From: F22 sp963668535
Lineage (GTDB): Bacteria > Bacteroidota > Bacteroidia > Bacteroidales > Bacteroidaceae
Length of the DNA: 64,000 bases
Assembly (NCBI GenBank): GCA_963668535.1
Contig: OY764867.1
Location: forward strand, 2,666,001-2,730,000
Reading direction: 5' to 3'
Below are positions 43,755-52,510 of the stretch, piece by piece; position 1 is the stretch's first letter; each line of letters opens with the position of its first letter. The notes beneath the pieces were generated by a model, which worked only from the letters and a program-made list of their open reading frames with translations, did not search any database and was not told the origin of the DNA. The translations under genes were made by a program, and so were the position numbers.

Positions 43755-44498
43755 TTAAAATATTGTTTTTCTGTTTTCCATTCTGTAGCTAGTACCAGAT
43801 AGATTAAGCACCTCACATTGGTAGAGTAATCTATCTAGTAAAGCTGTTGCTAAGACTTCATCTTCAAGGTTCTTAGCCCATTCAGTTGGTGCCTTATTCG
43901 TTGTAATAATGATAGGCACGTTTTCATGTAGCTGATTAATGAGGTTAAATAAGCCTACCGCTTCCTCCTTTTTCATGGGTAACAACATGATATCATCTAT
44001 AGCCACCAAGTCTGCTTTAATTAGCTTATTGTATGACCGCATAGCCGTTGGTGAGACCTCTCTCATTTTAATAATAGATAGCAGGTCTTCCATGGTTAGC
44101 AAGTAAGCTTTATCGCCTCTTTTTACAGCTTCGTACACCAATCCAGCGGCGATATATGTCTTGCCTACACCCGATGGCCCCATGATTATGATATTATAGT
44201 TCTGTTCCATCCATATCAGTTGTCTGAGTTCTGTGAGTTGTTTCTGTGTCACGCCTTGAACAGTACTGTCATCAAACAAGTCTAAATCGTGCTTTCTAGG
44301 CAAGTTGGCTGCTTTTAGTCGCTTTTCAAACGCACGTCGTTTTCTGGTTTGTATTTCATTATTCAAGATGCCTTCAAGGAACTCCAGATAATTGGGTTTC
44401 TTCATTTGTGCTTCGTGGATAATATGATCAGCATTCTTGCGTATGCTCCCTAAGTTAAGCTGGGAAGCGAGCTCTTTTAGTTGTTCTGAGTTGGACAT
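43755..44498 (-). CDS. istB: IS21 helper ATPase IstB
   Basis: 247 residues of the DnaC/IstB AAA+ type. Walker A is GPSGVGKTYIAAGL; Walker B is VAIDDIMLLP; sensor region IIITTNKAPTEWAKNLEDE. It helps IstA bind target DNA and completes transposition. Its start overlaps the end of istA by 22 nt, as usual in IS21 elements. Length agrees with the family. Confidence 0.95.
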   Translation of the reverse strand: MSNSEQLKELASQLNLGSIRKNADHIIHEAQMKKPNYLEFLEGILNNEIQTRKRRAFEKRLKAANLPRKHDLDLFDDSTVQGVTQKQLTELRQLIWMEQNYNIIIMGPSGVGKTYIAAGLVYEAVKRGDKAYLLTMEDLLSIIKMREVSPTAMRSYNKLIKADLVAIDDIMLLPMKKEEAVGLFNLINQLHENVPIIITTNKAPTEWAKNLEDEVLATALLDRLLYQCEVLNLSGTSYRMENRKTIF

Positions 44499-46075
44499 AT
44501 CTGTAAAATATCATTGTACGTACTTATGGTTGATTTCTCTGGCGTAGCCATGGCTTGATGGTCTGCTTGACCAAGTAGCTTTATTTGACTACTATCTACC
44601 TCTTGAGGTGATTTCTTACTCATCGTACACACCACCTCTTGTAGACGATATGCCGAAGCGACATCGTGGAGCACACACCATTTGACACCTTGTAGCAAGT
44701 CTTCTTTGGAGTAGCTTTTCAGATGTGCTATTAAGTACTTTAAGTGGCTCTTATAATAGTTGCCCAACTCTATTTTCAGGTTGGCAAGTAGTTTATACAT
44801 AAAGTCATCCGACTGCACATAAGTCATGATTTGTTCCTCTAGCTGTGCCACTTTCTTATCCAAAGGACGCTTATGCGCTTCTTTATTGATATACTGCCCA
44901 CGCTTAGAGGATATCGTATGGCGTGTCAACTCTTTGCCTGTTTGAGTAGCATACACGATCAATTCATTGTGCTGTACTAAGACATAACATTTCTGTCTTG
45001 GGTGTTTGTAAGTGCCATAAGGTAAGCTATATGTATTTGCTTTATAATGGATTACATTGGTCTTAGACACATTGTACGGCACTGGCTCTATATTAGGAGC
45101 TGTAGGCTTCCCGTAATAAGGCCTAAGTGATTTTATTTCCCGCAAGAACTCTTGAGCAGGTATCAGCTTTGTTACGGAGTGTTCTAATTGATTTCCTGTA
45201 CGGTTGAGCCAGTCAATGGCTTCTTTATTGTACTGCGCTATGGTGGTAAATTCCTGTGTACGCATGAAGTTGCCTTTAACATACTTCACCACATTCTCAA
45301 CCTTGCCTTTACTTTCTGGATCGTTCTTATGACAGAACTCAGGTCTAAAACCAATATCATCCACAAAACGCTTAAACTTATAGGTCAATTGATTGTCGCC
45401 ATAATACTCTTTATACAAGAAGCACTTATCCTGGTCATACAGTATCGTTTCTGGTACGCCACCGAAGAACTCAAAAGCAAGTTCGTGTGCATAAACCGAT
45501 TTCTCTGTAGTGAACGGAGTATCGCTCATAAACACAAACTTATAGCGCGAACGAGAGAGTACCATAGCCATAAAGTAAATGCGCTTATGGCCATTGCTAC
45601 CAGCCACTGGCACACGACGTTCACCAAAATCAACCTGTGCCTGATAACCATAAGGGGTAGCTTCAAGCTGAGTCATTATGCGATGTTGTTCATAGCCAAC
45701 TTGCGCTATGCTATACTTCGCACGGATGTACTTTGTGTAGTTGTAAACCGTTTTACGCGACACACGACCTACCTCTGGGAAGTACTTACGGATATAATCA
45801 CCCACTTCTGCAGAACTTACAAAAGGATGTAAGTAAATGTATTGGTAAATCTTTTGTTCATACTTATCAAGCACACGAACATAATTGCGCTTGTAAGCTT
45901 TACTGGCCACAAATTCATTGCGACTCATACTAAGATAACGACCGACACGATGACGGTCGATACCTAAATCAAAAGCTATTTGCGTGTTTGTTTTGCCTTT
46001 TGAAGACAATTCCCTAACTTTGTCGAACATCTGGAGCTTCTTTATGCAAGAAGGGAACGATGGAGAGGTAATCAT
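44477..46075 (-). CDS. istA: IS21 transposase IstA
   Basis: About 532 residues. An N-terminal HTH (KTNTQIAFDLGIDRHRVGRYL) is followed by the DDE rve-type catalytic domain (AQVDFGERRVPV, and later CHKNDPESKGKVENVVKYVK giving the last Glu) and a C-terminal tail (IPAQEFLREI). It catalyses the cut and paste of the element ends. The frame may start at 46030 (MFDKVRELSSKG), which fits family lengths better. Confidence 0.95.
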   Translation of the reverse strand: MITSPSFPSCIKKLQMFDKVRELSSKGKTNTQIAFDLGIDRHRVGRYLSMSRNEFVASKAYKRNYVRVLDKYEQKIYQYIYLHPFVSSAEVGDYIRKYFPEVGRVSRKTVYNYTKYIRAKYSIAQVGYEQHRIMTQLEATPYGYQAQVDFGERRVPVAGSNGHKRIYFMAMVLSRSRYKFVFMSDTPFTTEKSVYAHELAFEFFGGVPETILYDQDKCFLYKEYYGDNQLTYKFKRFVDDIGFRPEFCHKNDPESKGKVENVVKYVKGNFMRTQEFTTIAQYNKEAIDWLNRTGNQLEHSVTKLIPAQEFLREIKSLRPYYGKPTAPNIEPVPYNVSKTNVIHYKANTYSLPYGTYKHPRQKCYVLVQHNELIVYATQTGKELTRHTISSKRGQYINKEAHKRPLDKKVAQLEEQIMTYVQSDDFMYKLLANLKIELGNYYKSHLKYLIAHLKSYSKEDLLQGVKWCVLHDVASAYRLQEVVCTMSKKSPQEVDSSQIKLLGQADHQAMATPEKSTISTYNDILQICPTQNN

Positions 46076-46191
46076 AAATTTGTATTTTGGGTTTGGTCAC
46101 ACAAAGATACAAAAAGATTACCTCTTTTTTTGACACTTACCGTGGCGCTTTTACGTTACACATTTAGGGCGCTTCAAAGATACACATTACA

Positions 46192-46246
46192 GCTCAATAC
46201 CGACATCCACGGCATCGATATGGATATGGTAGCGCATGCTCTATAG
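46192..46246 (+). pseudogene. DnaQ-like exonuclease, 3' remnant
   Basis: After the TSD the frame reads LNTDIHGIDMDMVAHAL and a stop at 46244, resembling NTxIHGI in DnaQ-like exonucleases. It continues the gene started at 43571 and is also short at its C terminus. Confidence 0.65.
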
Positions 46247-46511
46247 TGTCCCCCTATTTTAGGACCACATTTACTATCGTTTAAGAAATGCTTCGTCCAT
46301 TTGATAGGTTAATATTGAATTTCTTATATGTCTACGTTCATTATAATATACTTAGTTCCTTGATATAACAATGAGCCATTGTCAGTAGAATGATTTGACT
46401 AGGATCCACTTCAAAGCGGTAAGCCAACTTAGAGGTAGTCTCTTGTTCTTTTAAGGCTTCGCGAACAACGCGAGCCTTGAATTCACTGCTACATGTACGT
46501 CGTGATGCCAT
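46247..46511. mobile_element. IS3-family remnant (orfA fused to orfB tail)
   Basis: On the minus strand MASRRTCSSEFKARVVREAL with EQETTSKLAYRFEVDPSQI is a typical IS3 OrfA start (from 46511). A deletion joins it to the OrfB tail, TMAHCYIKELSI then, after a shift, YYNERRHIRNSILTYQM. The element ends at TGTCCCCCTATTTTAGGACC (46247). It is defective. Confidence 0.75.
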
Positions 46512-46645
46512 AAGCTAAATTTTAGGATTGCATCAAATAGTCGAAAAATATCGTTTCTTAGCAAGTGGGCCGAAATATGGGGAACAATATAATTGGCCAA
46601 TAATGCACTCATTATACACTATTGGCATAACTATTAGTATGTTTT

Positions 46646-47971
46646 TTATTCAATATTTTTTGAATCCGTATCAGAAAGTGCATCGAACTTTGCTTTCATT
46701 GTTGGGTTCCCGCGAGTCAGCCTTTTAATGGTCAGATTATCAGCCTTATCATTAGCTAATCTTAGATTATTCTCTGAACCTATAAGTGCATTTTTAATTT
46801 TCTGAAGGTGGTCTATTGATTTATCAATTTCATCAATTGCAGTCTGGAACTTCTTACTTGCCAAACGGTAATTATAAGCGAACTTGTCCTTAAAGTCATT
46901 TAATTGGCTTTCGAAATTAGTCACATCAATAGACTGATTCTGAGCCTCTACTAATGCTTTCTTATACTGGAGACTCTTTTTTGAGGTCTGAACTAGTAAT
47001 GTTATAAGAGGAATAAAGAACTGTGGACGGATAACGTACATTTTAGGGTATCTATGTGACATATCTACAATGCCTGTATTGTACAATTCACTATCAGGTT
47101 CCAATAATGATACTAATACTGCATACTCGCAATTCTTTGCACGGCGATCTTCGTCTAATTTTTTTAGAAAGTCTTCGTTCTTGTGTTTTGTTGCAGTTTC
47201 ATCCATCTCGTTCTTCATTTCGAACATAATAGATAGATATTCTGTTCCATCTTCTGAATCTCTAAAAATAAAATCACCTTTACTACCACTTGAAGCATCA
47301 TTATCTTTCTCAAAATATGCGTAAGGGAACATAGGCCGAATTCTGTTAAATTCCGTGTTACAGTGAATTTCCAATGTTTCACCTACCATCTTAGTAGACA
47401 TACGTGCTTTTAGATCTTTATAGTAATCTACCATATCTTGCTTCTGCTTCAGTTGAAGCTCGTAGCTTTCTTTGATGCTTGTTTCACGCATTGTAGCCTC
47501 ACTTTTTTGTGAGTTTATTTGATTTTCCAAACCAGCTATAGTTGTTTCTTTTGCTTGAAGTGCTTCTTGGGCTTTTCCTTTTTCTTCTAGGATAGCAATT
47601 TTTAAGTTAGCATCATTCTTTTCCAATGCTGATGTTAATTCAGCAATTTCTTTTTCCTTCTGCTGAAGTTCTACTCCAAACTCTAATTGCTTAGATTGAG
47701 CAATTCCATTGATTTTCTCATTGAGTTTTGCAATTTCTGCATCCTTTGCACTTATCGCTAGTTTGCTGTTTGATAATTCATTTTGAAACTTCTGTTCAGC
47801 TTTTAGTGCTAAGGCCATTTGTTCAGCTTGTGTCTGTTTATGAAGTTCTTCAATTCTTCTATTAACTTCACTTTCGAACTCTTGGTTCTTAACTTGACTA
47901 ACTATGCTTGCATAGTCTGCTTCATCCACAGTAAAAACACTCCCACATTGTGGACATCTTAATTCTTTCAT
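46646..47971 (-). CDS. DUF2130 family protein
   Basis: 441 residues. It begins KELRCPQCGSVFTVDEADYASIV, a CPxC zinc-knuckle-like start, continues with a long alanine- and glutamate-rich coiled coil (about 25-190), and ends with the DUF2130 nuclease-like domain (MVGETLEIHCNTEFNRIRPM ... GSKGDFIFRD ... MFEMKNEMDETATKHKNEDF). DUF2130 proteins are of unknown function; the GDFIFR...ExK-type pattern hints at a PD-(D/E)XK fold. The C-terminal end (KKALVEAQNQSIDVTNFES) is helical. It stands alone. Confidence 0.9.
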   Translation of the reverse strand: MKELRCPQCGSVFTVDEADYASIVSQVKNQEFESEVNRRIEELHKQTQAEQMALALKAEQKFQNELSNSKLAISAKDAEIAKLNEKINGIAQSKQLEFGVELQQKEKEIAELTSALEKNDANLKIAILEEKGKAQEALQAKETTIAGLENQINSQKSEATMRETSIKESYELQLKQKQDMVDYYKDLKARMSTKMVGETLEIHCNTEFNRIRPMFPYAYFEKDNDASSGSKGDFIFRDSEDGTEYLSIMFEMKNEMDETATKHKNEDFLKKLDEDRRAKNCEYAVLVSLLEPDSELYNTGIVDMSHRYPKMYVIRPQFFIPLITLLVQTSKKSLQYKKALVEAQNQSIDVTNFESQLNDFKDKFAYNYRLASKKFQTAIDEIDKSIDHLQKIKNALIGSENNLRLANDKADNLTIKRLTRGNPTMKAKFDALSDTDSKNIE

Positions 47972-48544
47972 ATATTCTAATTTTATTGCAACTCATATTT
48001 ATCTGTTTTAATTCGCTTTATAAAAGCTGTGCGTTCTATTATAGGCGGTAAATACGTCGGCCAACTGTTTAACTAGTGCTTGATTTATTGCCATAATAAA
48101 AATTTTCAGAATTAAATAAAAGTCTTATACACTGATTTGGTGTAAAGAAGAAAATAAAAATACAAATATAGTGATAATTCACATATAAAGCATTAATAAT
48201 AATAACAAAGTGCTATCTTTTGTTGTTAAATTATGTATCTTTGATTCATGTGTGGAATATTCAAATTTGCATGGCTTGAATACTTGCAACAATGCGGGCA
48301 CTTATGCGATGACCAAAGAAAAACTTACAGACTGCTGTAAGCAATATAATATCCCTTTTAGTGAACATGAGCATCATGATGTTCCTGCTGATCGTTTTAT
48401 TGTATGAAGGTTGTGATTGCTGATACACAGGGGCTGGTCCCAAGAAAATGGAGAAAATACACAAGATGCATGATGACGGTTTATATATTGTGGTAATGTC
48501 TGAGAAGGAGGTTGCGGTGTTATTTTGCAGCTAATTATCTACCA
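47972..48544. other. Gap with decayed short frames
   Basis: 573 nt. A TATATTTG on the minus strand (48163-48170) could serve the DUF2130 gene. Short plus-strand frames exist (ATG at 48309, 32 codons, MTKEKLTDCCKQYNI; ATG at 48248, 30 codons; a further KIHKMHDDGLYIVVMSEKE stretch at 48450-48533), probably fragments of one lost gene. No RNA gene was recognised. Confidence 0.45.
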
Positions 48545-49153
48545 CTATCTATTCTTCAACTGTGTCATCTTGTCCCATTTCTTTGCTCTCTGGAACAACT
48601 CTCCTCGACGATTATACGCACTAGATACTCCCTGAGGATACTCATTCAAATAGAATTCCACAAAAGCATCACAGTCATATAATTTGCGGAAATGTCTGAT
48701 ATGCAGTTCGGCTGGTGGGGCGATTAGTTCGTCTTGTACCGTGCCTTGGGCATCTAGTAGCTGAGAGATTGTACCTGGACGTGTATATAAAAAGTGTTTG
48801 ATATTATGGTTTGTGGTAATATCAAGAGCGAGTTGTTTAAGGGTTTCGGACGCTACTGGGATCTTCTCACCTTGTTCGGTCCATGTGTTTGATGGAACCA
48901 AGGCGATCGCTGTATGGACTAGTTGATTATCGCTTGACTGGTGATAGGCGACTCTAAGGATGAGATAGTGAAAGTCTTTGGCGTATAGATCATGTAGGAC
49001 TTCTTGACTGGCTGGCAGGGCGATACATCCGTCTTTAAAAAATTGACTGAGGTAGTTGTTTATTAGCTCTCGCTCTAGGTGTACAACTGGGCAATCTAGA
49101 GAGGTCTTGCCTTTTGTGTTAAGGGTAGGTGTAGTAAAATGTTGCATGTTCAT
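48545..49153 (-). CDS. Uncharacterised protein, family A (paralog of 51481 gene)
   Basis: 202 residues beginning MNMQHFTTPTLNTKGK. It shares with the 51481-52065 protein FTTP.L, PA...VL.DL.A.DF.YLI.R.AY.Q.SD..LV.TAI..VPS and EYPQGVSSAYNRRGEL / ARPQGTNSAYMRDGEL at the end. No signal peptide or motif. Function unknown; the family seems specific to this island. A TATATTTA-like -7 lies upstream. Confidence 0.65.
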   Translation of the reverse strand: MNMQHFTTPTLNTKGKTSLDCPVVHLERELINNYLSQFFKDGCIALPASQEVLHDLYAKDFHYLILRVAYHQSSDNQLVHTAIALVPSNTWTEQGEKIPVASETLKQLALDITTNHNIKHFLYTRPGTISQLLDAQGTVQDELIAPPAELHIRHFRKLYDCDAFVEFYLNEYPQGVSSAYNRRGELFQRAKKWDKMTQLKNR

Positions 49154-49285
49154 AGTTTTTTATTTTAAAGTTATTGTATTAATTGGAGATTTTGGCTTGC
49201 GTAAATATAGTGATTTATGCTGGGATTGGCAAGTTTTGTGGGAGTGGTTTTTGTGGGGGCTAGTGAGGAAATGGGTGTTGTGAGG

Positions 49286-49350
49286 CCAACCACTCCGTCG
49301 CTACGCGCCACCTCGCCACGCTTTGGAACGAGCAGCTATGCAGGGTGTTT
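49286..49350. repeat. Dispersed GC-rich repeat, copy 2
   Basis: Near-identical to 24177-24240 and 51193-51260, beginning CCAACCACTCCGTCGCTACG. The identity with copy 3 extends to the left to about 49270 (AAATGGGTGTTGTGAGG). Confidence 0.8.
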
Positions 49351-49352
49351 GT

Positions 49353-49445
49353 TCAATCCTGATTAAGTGCTTTATACTGATTGATATCTTCCTTTTCCAG
49401 GGGCTTAAAGATGTCTTGGGACAGTTTTTTATAGTCTTTGTATAC
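49353..49445 (-). pseudogene. C-terminal fragment shared with the HU-like protein
   Basis: The minus strand reads KKLSQDIFKPLEKEDINQYKAL then a stop at 49353; the same block (KKLSLDLFNALEQNDINQYKAL) ends the HU-like protein at 24258. Both fragments lie directly before the dispersed repeat. Confidence 0.6.
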
Positions 49446-49463
49446 AGTCTCGTCTGGAATTTG

Positions 49464-49471
49464 TATATTTG
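49464..49471 (+). promoter_or_regulatory. -7 element (TATATTTG) of the DUF3800 gene
   Basis: A full TAnnTTTG match 26 nt before the ATG at 49497. A TTTG lies at 49437-49440, 23 nt away, slightly too far for a standard -33. Confidence 0.5.
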
Positions 49472-49496
49472 TTGTAATTAAGAACACCATATATTT

Positions 49497-50159
49497 ATGA
49501 GTAAAACTTTTAATATCTATAGCGATGAAAGCTGTCATATAGAAAATGATGGTAAGAAATATATGTTTTTAGCATACATAAGCTGTGCTTATCCTCAAGT
49601 AAAGGTACATTCGGATGCGATTAAGGGCTTGAAATCTAAACATCATGTTTATGGGGAAATCAAATGGACCAAGGTGTCTAATTCAAAAAAACAGTTCTAT
49701 CTTGACCTTATTGATTGGTTTTTTGCTACTGATATGCGCTTTCGTACTATCGGTATACTGAAGGAAAAGATATGTTGTGAGAAGTTTCATTCAAATTATG
49801 ATGAGTTTTATTACAAGATGTACTACTGCTTGCTTAATCACAGGCTAAACACTGAATACAAGTATAATGTATATATTGATATCAAGGATACGTTTAGTCA
49901 GGATAAAGTAAACAAGCTCAAAGAGGTACTGAATATACAATATGAAGTGTTCAATACTGTACAACATATACGTTCACATGAAAGCTTACTTATGCAGTTA
50001 GCGGATTTTATTATGGGGGCTATATCGTATCACAAAAATGTGGAGGAGAAAACCAATGCGACTAAAGTTGCTATTCTGAAAAAGATAAGTCAGCATATTG
50101 ACTTGGACACAACAAACCGCGATGATAAACTGAATCTCTTCTATATAAATCTAAAGTGA
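49497..50159 (+). CDS. DUF3800 family protein
   Basis: 220 residues. The start FNIYSDESCHIENDGKKYMFLAY and the later VYIDIKDTFSQDK and LLMQLADFIMGAISY are diagnostic of DUF3800, a predicted RNase H-like fold found near defence and toxin genes. The acidic DES is the presumed metal-binding site. Its stop overlaps the start of the next gene by one base, so the two are coupled. Confidence 0.9.
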   Translation: MSKTFNIYSDESCHIENDGKKYMFLAYISCAYPQVKVHSDAIKGLKSKHHVYGEIKWTKVSNSKKQFYLDLIDWFFATDMRFRTIGILKEKICCEKFHSNYDEFYYKMYYCLLNHRLNTEYKYNVYIDIKDTFSQDKVNKLKEVLNIQYEVFNTVQHIRSHESLLMQLADFIMGAISYHKNVEEKTNATKVAILKKISQHIDLDTTNRDDKLNLFYINLK

Positions 50160-50662
50160 TGCCTTTTAATTTACTGAAATCTTATAATGCTCTCTTGGAG
50201 CTGCTTGGAATGAATCTGGAGCAAAGAAAAAAGAGCCTGCATGGTGTTTTCAAAAGAGATTTTGAAAGCCAAATAATTACGTTTCATAATAAACAAGTTG
50301 ATCCAACCCCTCAGGCAGGTGAAGATACCCTAGCCACTTTGTTTAGGCATCTTACGACTGTGATTGTAGACAAGAAGACTAAACATCGTGAGTTCGAACT
50401 TTCTAGATCAGAAAGATTGCATTGGGTTAGACATCATCTCGATGAGAAAAAATTAGAGAATATGTATCTGTTTTCTGTGAAAGAGGGTAAGAATAAACGA
50501 ACGTATTATTATGACGCAGATGAAGAATACGTGATAATTTTGGAACCTCTAAGAAGTGGGGAAGGGTACTATTTATTGACAGCTTATAAGCTAGAGGGGA
50601 AGGATAAAGAGAGAAATAAGATTATGAAGAAGTACAAACGAAGACTTCCTGAGGTCTTATAA
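50159..50662 (+). CDS. Uncharacterised partner of DUF3800, possible barnase/RelE-like toxin fold
   Basis: 167 residues from the ATG at 50159, overlapping the DUF3800 stop by one base; a GTG three bases earlier is also in frame. The central part (FELSRSERLHWVRHHLDEKK) and the tail (EYVIILEPLRSGEGYYLLTAYKLEGKDK...KKYKRRLPEVL) recall the phage-Barnase/EndoU/ColicinE5/RelE-like (PBECR) toxin layout, with a conserved Tyr-Leu-Leu-Thr-Ala-Tyr strand. The match is by eye. It may be the effector of a DUF3800-linked module. Confidence 0.5.
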   Translation: MPFNLLKSYNALLELLGMNLEQRKKSLHGVFKRDFESQIITFHNKQVDPTPQAGEDTLATLFRHLTTVIVDKKTKHREFELSRSERLHWVRHHLDEKKLENMYLFSVKEGKNKRTYYYDADEEYVIILEPLRSGEGYYLLTAYKLEGKDKERNKIMKKYKRRLPEVL

Positions 50663-50844
50663 AGCAGAAAACGCAGAGCATCAAAGGCTCTACGTCGTCC
50701 GATTTCCTTCACTCGAATGAGCGATGAACTCAATGCAAATATACGTGTTATTTTTTAATCTACAAAATAATTGTTTGGTTTTGGCAAATAATTTGACCAA
50801 GTTATTGGTGTATGTCTATTCTTTTATACTTAATATCTCATGTT

Positions 50845-51123
50845 ATGAAAAACATTAAACGAATGGGTCTTGTTTTGTGTAGTTTATCTATCCTGTTATG
50901 TGTGTCGAGTTGTAGTTCGAATCCGAATCCCGAACTTTTGATCGATCCCGAACCAACTATCCATGATTACAATCATATGTTATTGATGACCTCCAAAGCT
51001 ATTGGAGAAAGTATCACGCTTGAAATTGCCGAAGAGGATCTGAAAAATGACATTTGGATTGATCTAAATAATGATCACAGAAAAGATGGCGATGAACTCG
51101 TGACCAACAAGCGTAATGTATGA
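50845..51123 (+). CDS. Truncated surface lipoprotein
   Basis: 92 residues from MKNIKRMGLVLCS at 50845. A lipobox-like LLCVSSC puts the lipidated Cys at residue 23, after which HNMLLMTSKAIGESITLEI-type sequence (LLMTSKAIGESITLEI) resembles the start of Bacteroidota leucine-rich or BACON surface proteins. The frame ends soon after at 51123, close to repeat copy 3, so the body was lost. Confidence 0.55.
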   Translation: MKNIKRMGLVLCSLSILLCVSSCSSNPNPELLIDPEPTIHDYNHMLLMTSKAIGESITLEIAEEDLKNDIWIDLNNDHRKDGDELVTNKRNV

Positions 51124-51176
51124 ATAGAGTATAGTTACGAATACATCGATATTAGCTTAATCAAGCATTTTCTTTA

Positions 51177-51270
51177 AATGGGTATTGTGAGACCAACCAC
51201 TCCGTCGCTACGCGCCACCTCGCCACGCTTTGGAACGAGGAGCTATGCAGGGTGTATGTTCAATCTCTAT
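51177..51270. repeat. Dispersed GC-rich repeat, copy 3 (extended)
   Basis: The 60-bp core starts CCAACCACTCCGTCGCTACG (51193); the match with copy 2 extends left to 51177 and right to about 51270 (GTTCAAT). The repeat separates the truncated lipoprotein from the family A remnant. Confidence 0.8.
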
Positions 51271-51338
51271 GGAGGGTTGTGCGCTGATGCTTTGGGGCGC
51301 GATCTTCAAGATGCTGAGTTAAAGAAATAGCCCAATGG

Positions 51339-51444
51339 CTATTTGATATGGTGAAAGATTTCTCCATATCGTTTGTAGGCTCTATACAAGCTGCCTGGTG
51401 ATGCGTTGTGGTAGTAGTGGGTGAATGGGTGTTCTCCATATAGT
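51339..51444 (-). pseudogene. Family A C-terminal remnant, cut by an IS3 end
   Basis: The minus strand reads HYYHNASPGSLYRAYKRYGE then IFHHIK and a stop at 51339, matching the C-terminal end of the 51481 (YYLNARPQGTNSAYMRDGEL...) and 48545 proteins. Only ~35 codons remain, because the IS3 end at 51445 begins there. Confidence 0.6.
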
Positions 51445-51470
51445 TGAACTGCACTCCAAAAGTTGGACAG
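51445..51470 (+). repeat. IS3-family terminal end relic, copy C
   Basis: 26 bp with AACTGCACTCCAAAAGTTGG, related to copies A (23762) and B (26297) with two or three differences. It cuts a family A remnant. Confidence 0.65.
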
Positions 51471-51480
51471 TTTTATACTC

Positions 51481-52065
51481 TTATTTCTTGATCTGTATGT
51501 ACAACTCTCCATCGCGCATATATGCACTATTGGTACCTTGAGGGCGTGCATTGAGGTAGTACTCCACAAAAGAGTCGCAGCCATATTGCTTGCAGAGGTG
51601 ATCTATAGGTAGTCCAGTGGGAGTGTCGCTAAGGGTGTCTTGTTGGATGCCTTGGGTATCTAGCAAATTAGCTTCACCGTTTGGGGATACATACAGAAAA
51701 TTGCTTATATGGTGTTTGTCGGCTAGGGCTTGACCTACTTTTTTGAGTGATTCTGGGGCTACTGGCGTTGTCACAAACCCCTTGTTCCATATACATGTAT
51801 AGGACGGCACAATCACGATAGCGGTATAGACTAGCTTGTGGTCGCTTGGCTGCTGATAGGCGGCTCTGACGATGAGATACTTGAAATCTTGTGCACGTAA
51901 ATCACTTAATACGTCGCTGTTGGCTGGTAGGGCGATGTAGGAGCCTTTAATATGGTGACTGAGATAGGTGTTGATATCTTCTGGGGTGGTGTCTACGACA
52001 CGATACTCAAGAGTTCTTGTACCGCTTGTTTTTAGAATTGGTGTTGTAAAATCTTGTATGTTCAT
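51481..52065 (-). CDS. Uncharacterised protein, family A
   Basis: 194 residues from MNIQDFTTPIL at 52065. Similar to the 48545-49153 protein over the whole length (LSDLRAQDFKYLIVRAAYQQ, CDSFVEYYLNARPQGTNSAY). No motif or signal peptide. It is the third gene of a minus-strand operon (52511-52095-51481, gaps of 35 and 29 nt) driven by the promoter at 53425. An upstream in-frame ATG (52128) is less likely because paralogy begins at 52065. Confidence 0.65.
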   Translation of the reverse strand: MNIQDFTTPILKTSGTRTLEYRVVDTTPEDINTYLSHHIKGSYIALPANSDVLSDLRAQDFKYLIVRAAYQQPSDHKLVYTAIVIVPSYTCIWNKGFVTTPVAPESLKKVGQALADKHHISNFLYVSPNGEANLLDTQGIQQDTLSDTPTGLPIDHLCKQYGCDSFVEYYLNARPQGTNSAYMRDGELYIQIKK

Positions 52066-52094
52066 ATTTGTATTATTTGTTCTTGAATAGTATA

Positions 52095-52475
52095 TTACAG
52101 CGAAGCTTCCTGCTTCATCTCTGCCCAAATGTCATCTAGTTCGGTGTCTTCCATGCCCCATAGGGTATACATCAGATGGAACATGGCTTCTGTGTCTAGA
52201 GTTGGCATCTGGTCACGGATAGCTAACCACTGTTCTTGTAGCTGACTATTCGCATAGTATTTAGATAGGACATTGTCCATGGATAGAATAAAGCCATCGT
52301 CTTCATTGCTGAATAGGACTTGGACGAGGCGGTCTTTGCGCTCTAGTTCTATGCAGATGCCTGCATAGGGGAGTAGGATGGGGTATAGCTTCACATGGGT
52401 CACTAGGTTGATACGGAGAAGTATCTTTTCTAATGCTTTGTAGTCTGTTGGGGCGGATGCTTTTGATTGGTTCAT
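52095..52475 (-). CDS. Uncharacterised protein, family B
   Basis: 126 residues (MNQSKASAPTDYKALEKILL...). Its C-terminal half matches the 55530-55898 protein: YYANSQLQEQWLAIRDQM...MEDTELDDIWAEMKQEAS against YYHAQPLSNLWDKTRGTL...MQEEELSCLWKSVEQAS. No recognised fold. It is the middle gene of an operon with 52511 and 51481. Confidence 0.6.
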   Translation of the reverse strand: MNQSKASAPTDYKALEKILLRINLVTHVKLYPILLPYAGICIELERKDRLVQVLFSNEDDGFILSMDNVLSKYYANSQLQEQWLAIRDQMPTLDTEAMFHLMYTLWGMEDTELDDIWAEMKQEASL

Positions 52476-52510
52476 AAGTCTGAGATTTTGTTGACGTACA
52501 TGTAGGACAC

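Larger units (their letters stand above)
43667..46191. mobile_element. IS21-family element with 5-bp target duplication
   Basis: The ends share TGTAATGTG in inverted form (43667-43675 and 46183-46191). GCTCA is duplicated directly outside both ends (43662-43666 and 46192-46196), proof of transposition into this site. It carries istB and istA on the minus strand. It is the only element here that looks complete. Confidence 0.93.

Noticed and set aside
48210..48407. 65-codon plus-strand frame
   Set aside because: Only its last 32 codons look protein-like; it has no supporting promoter spacing or family match and lies among other small fragments.
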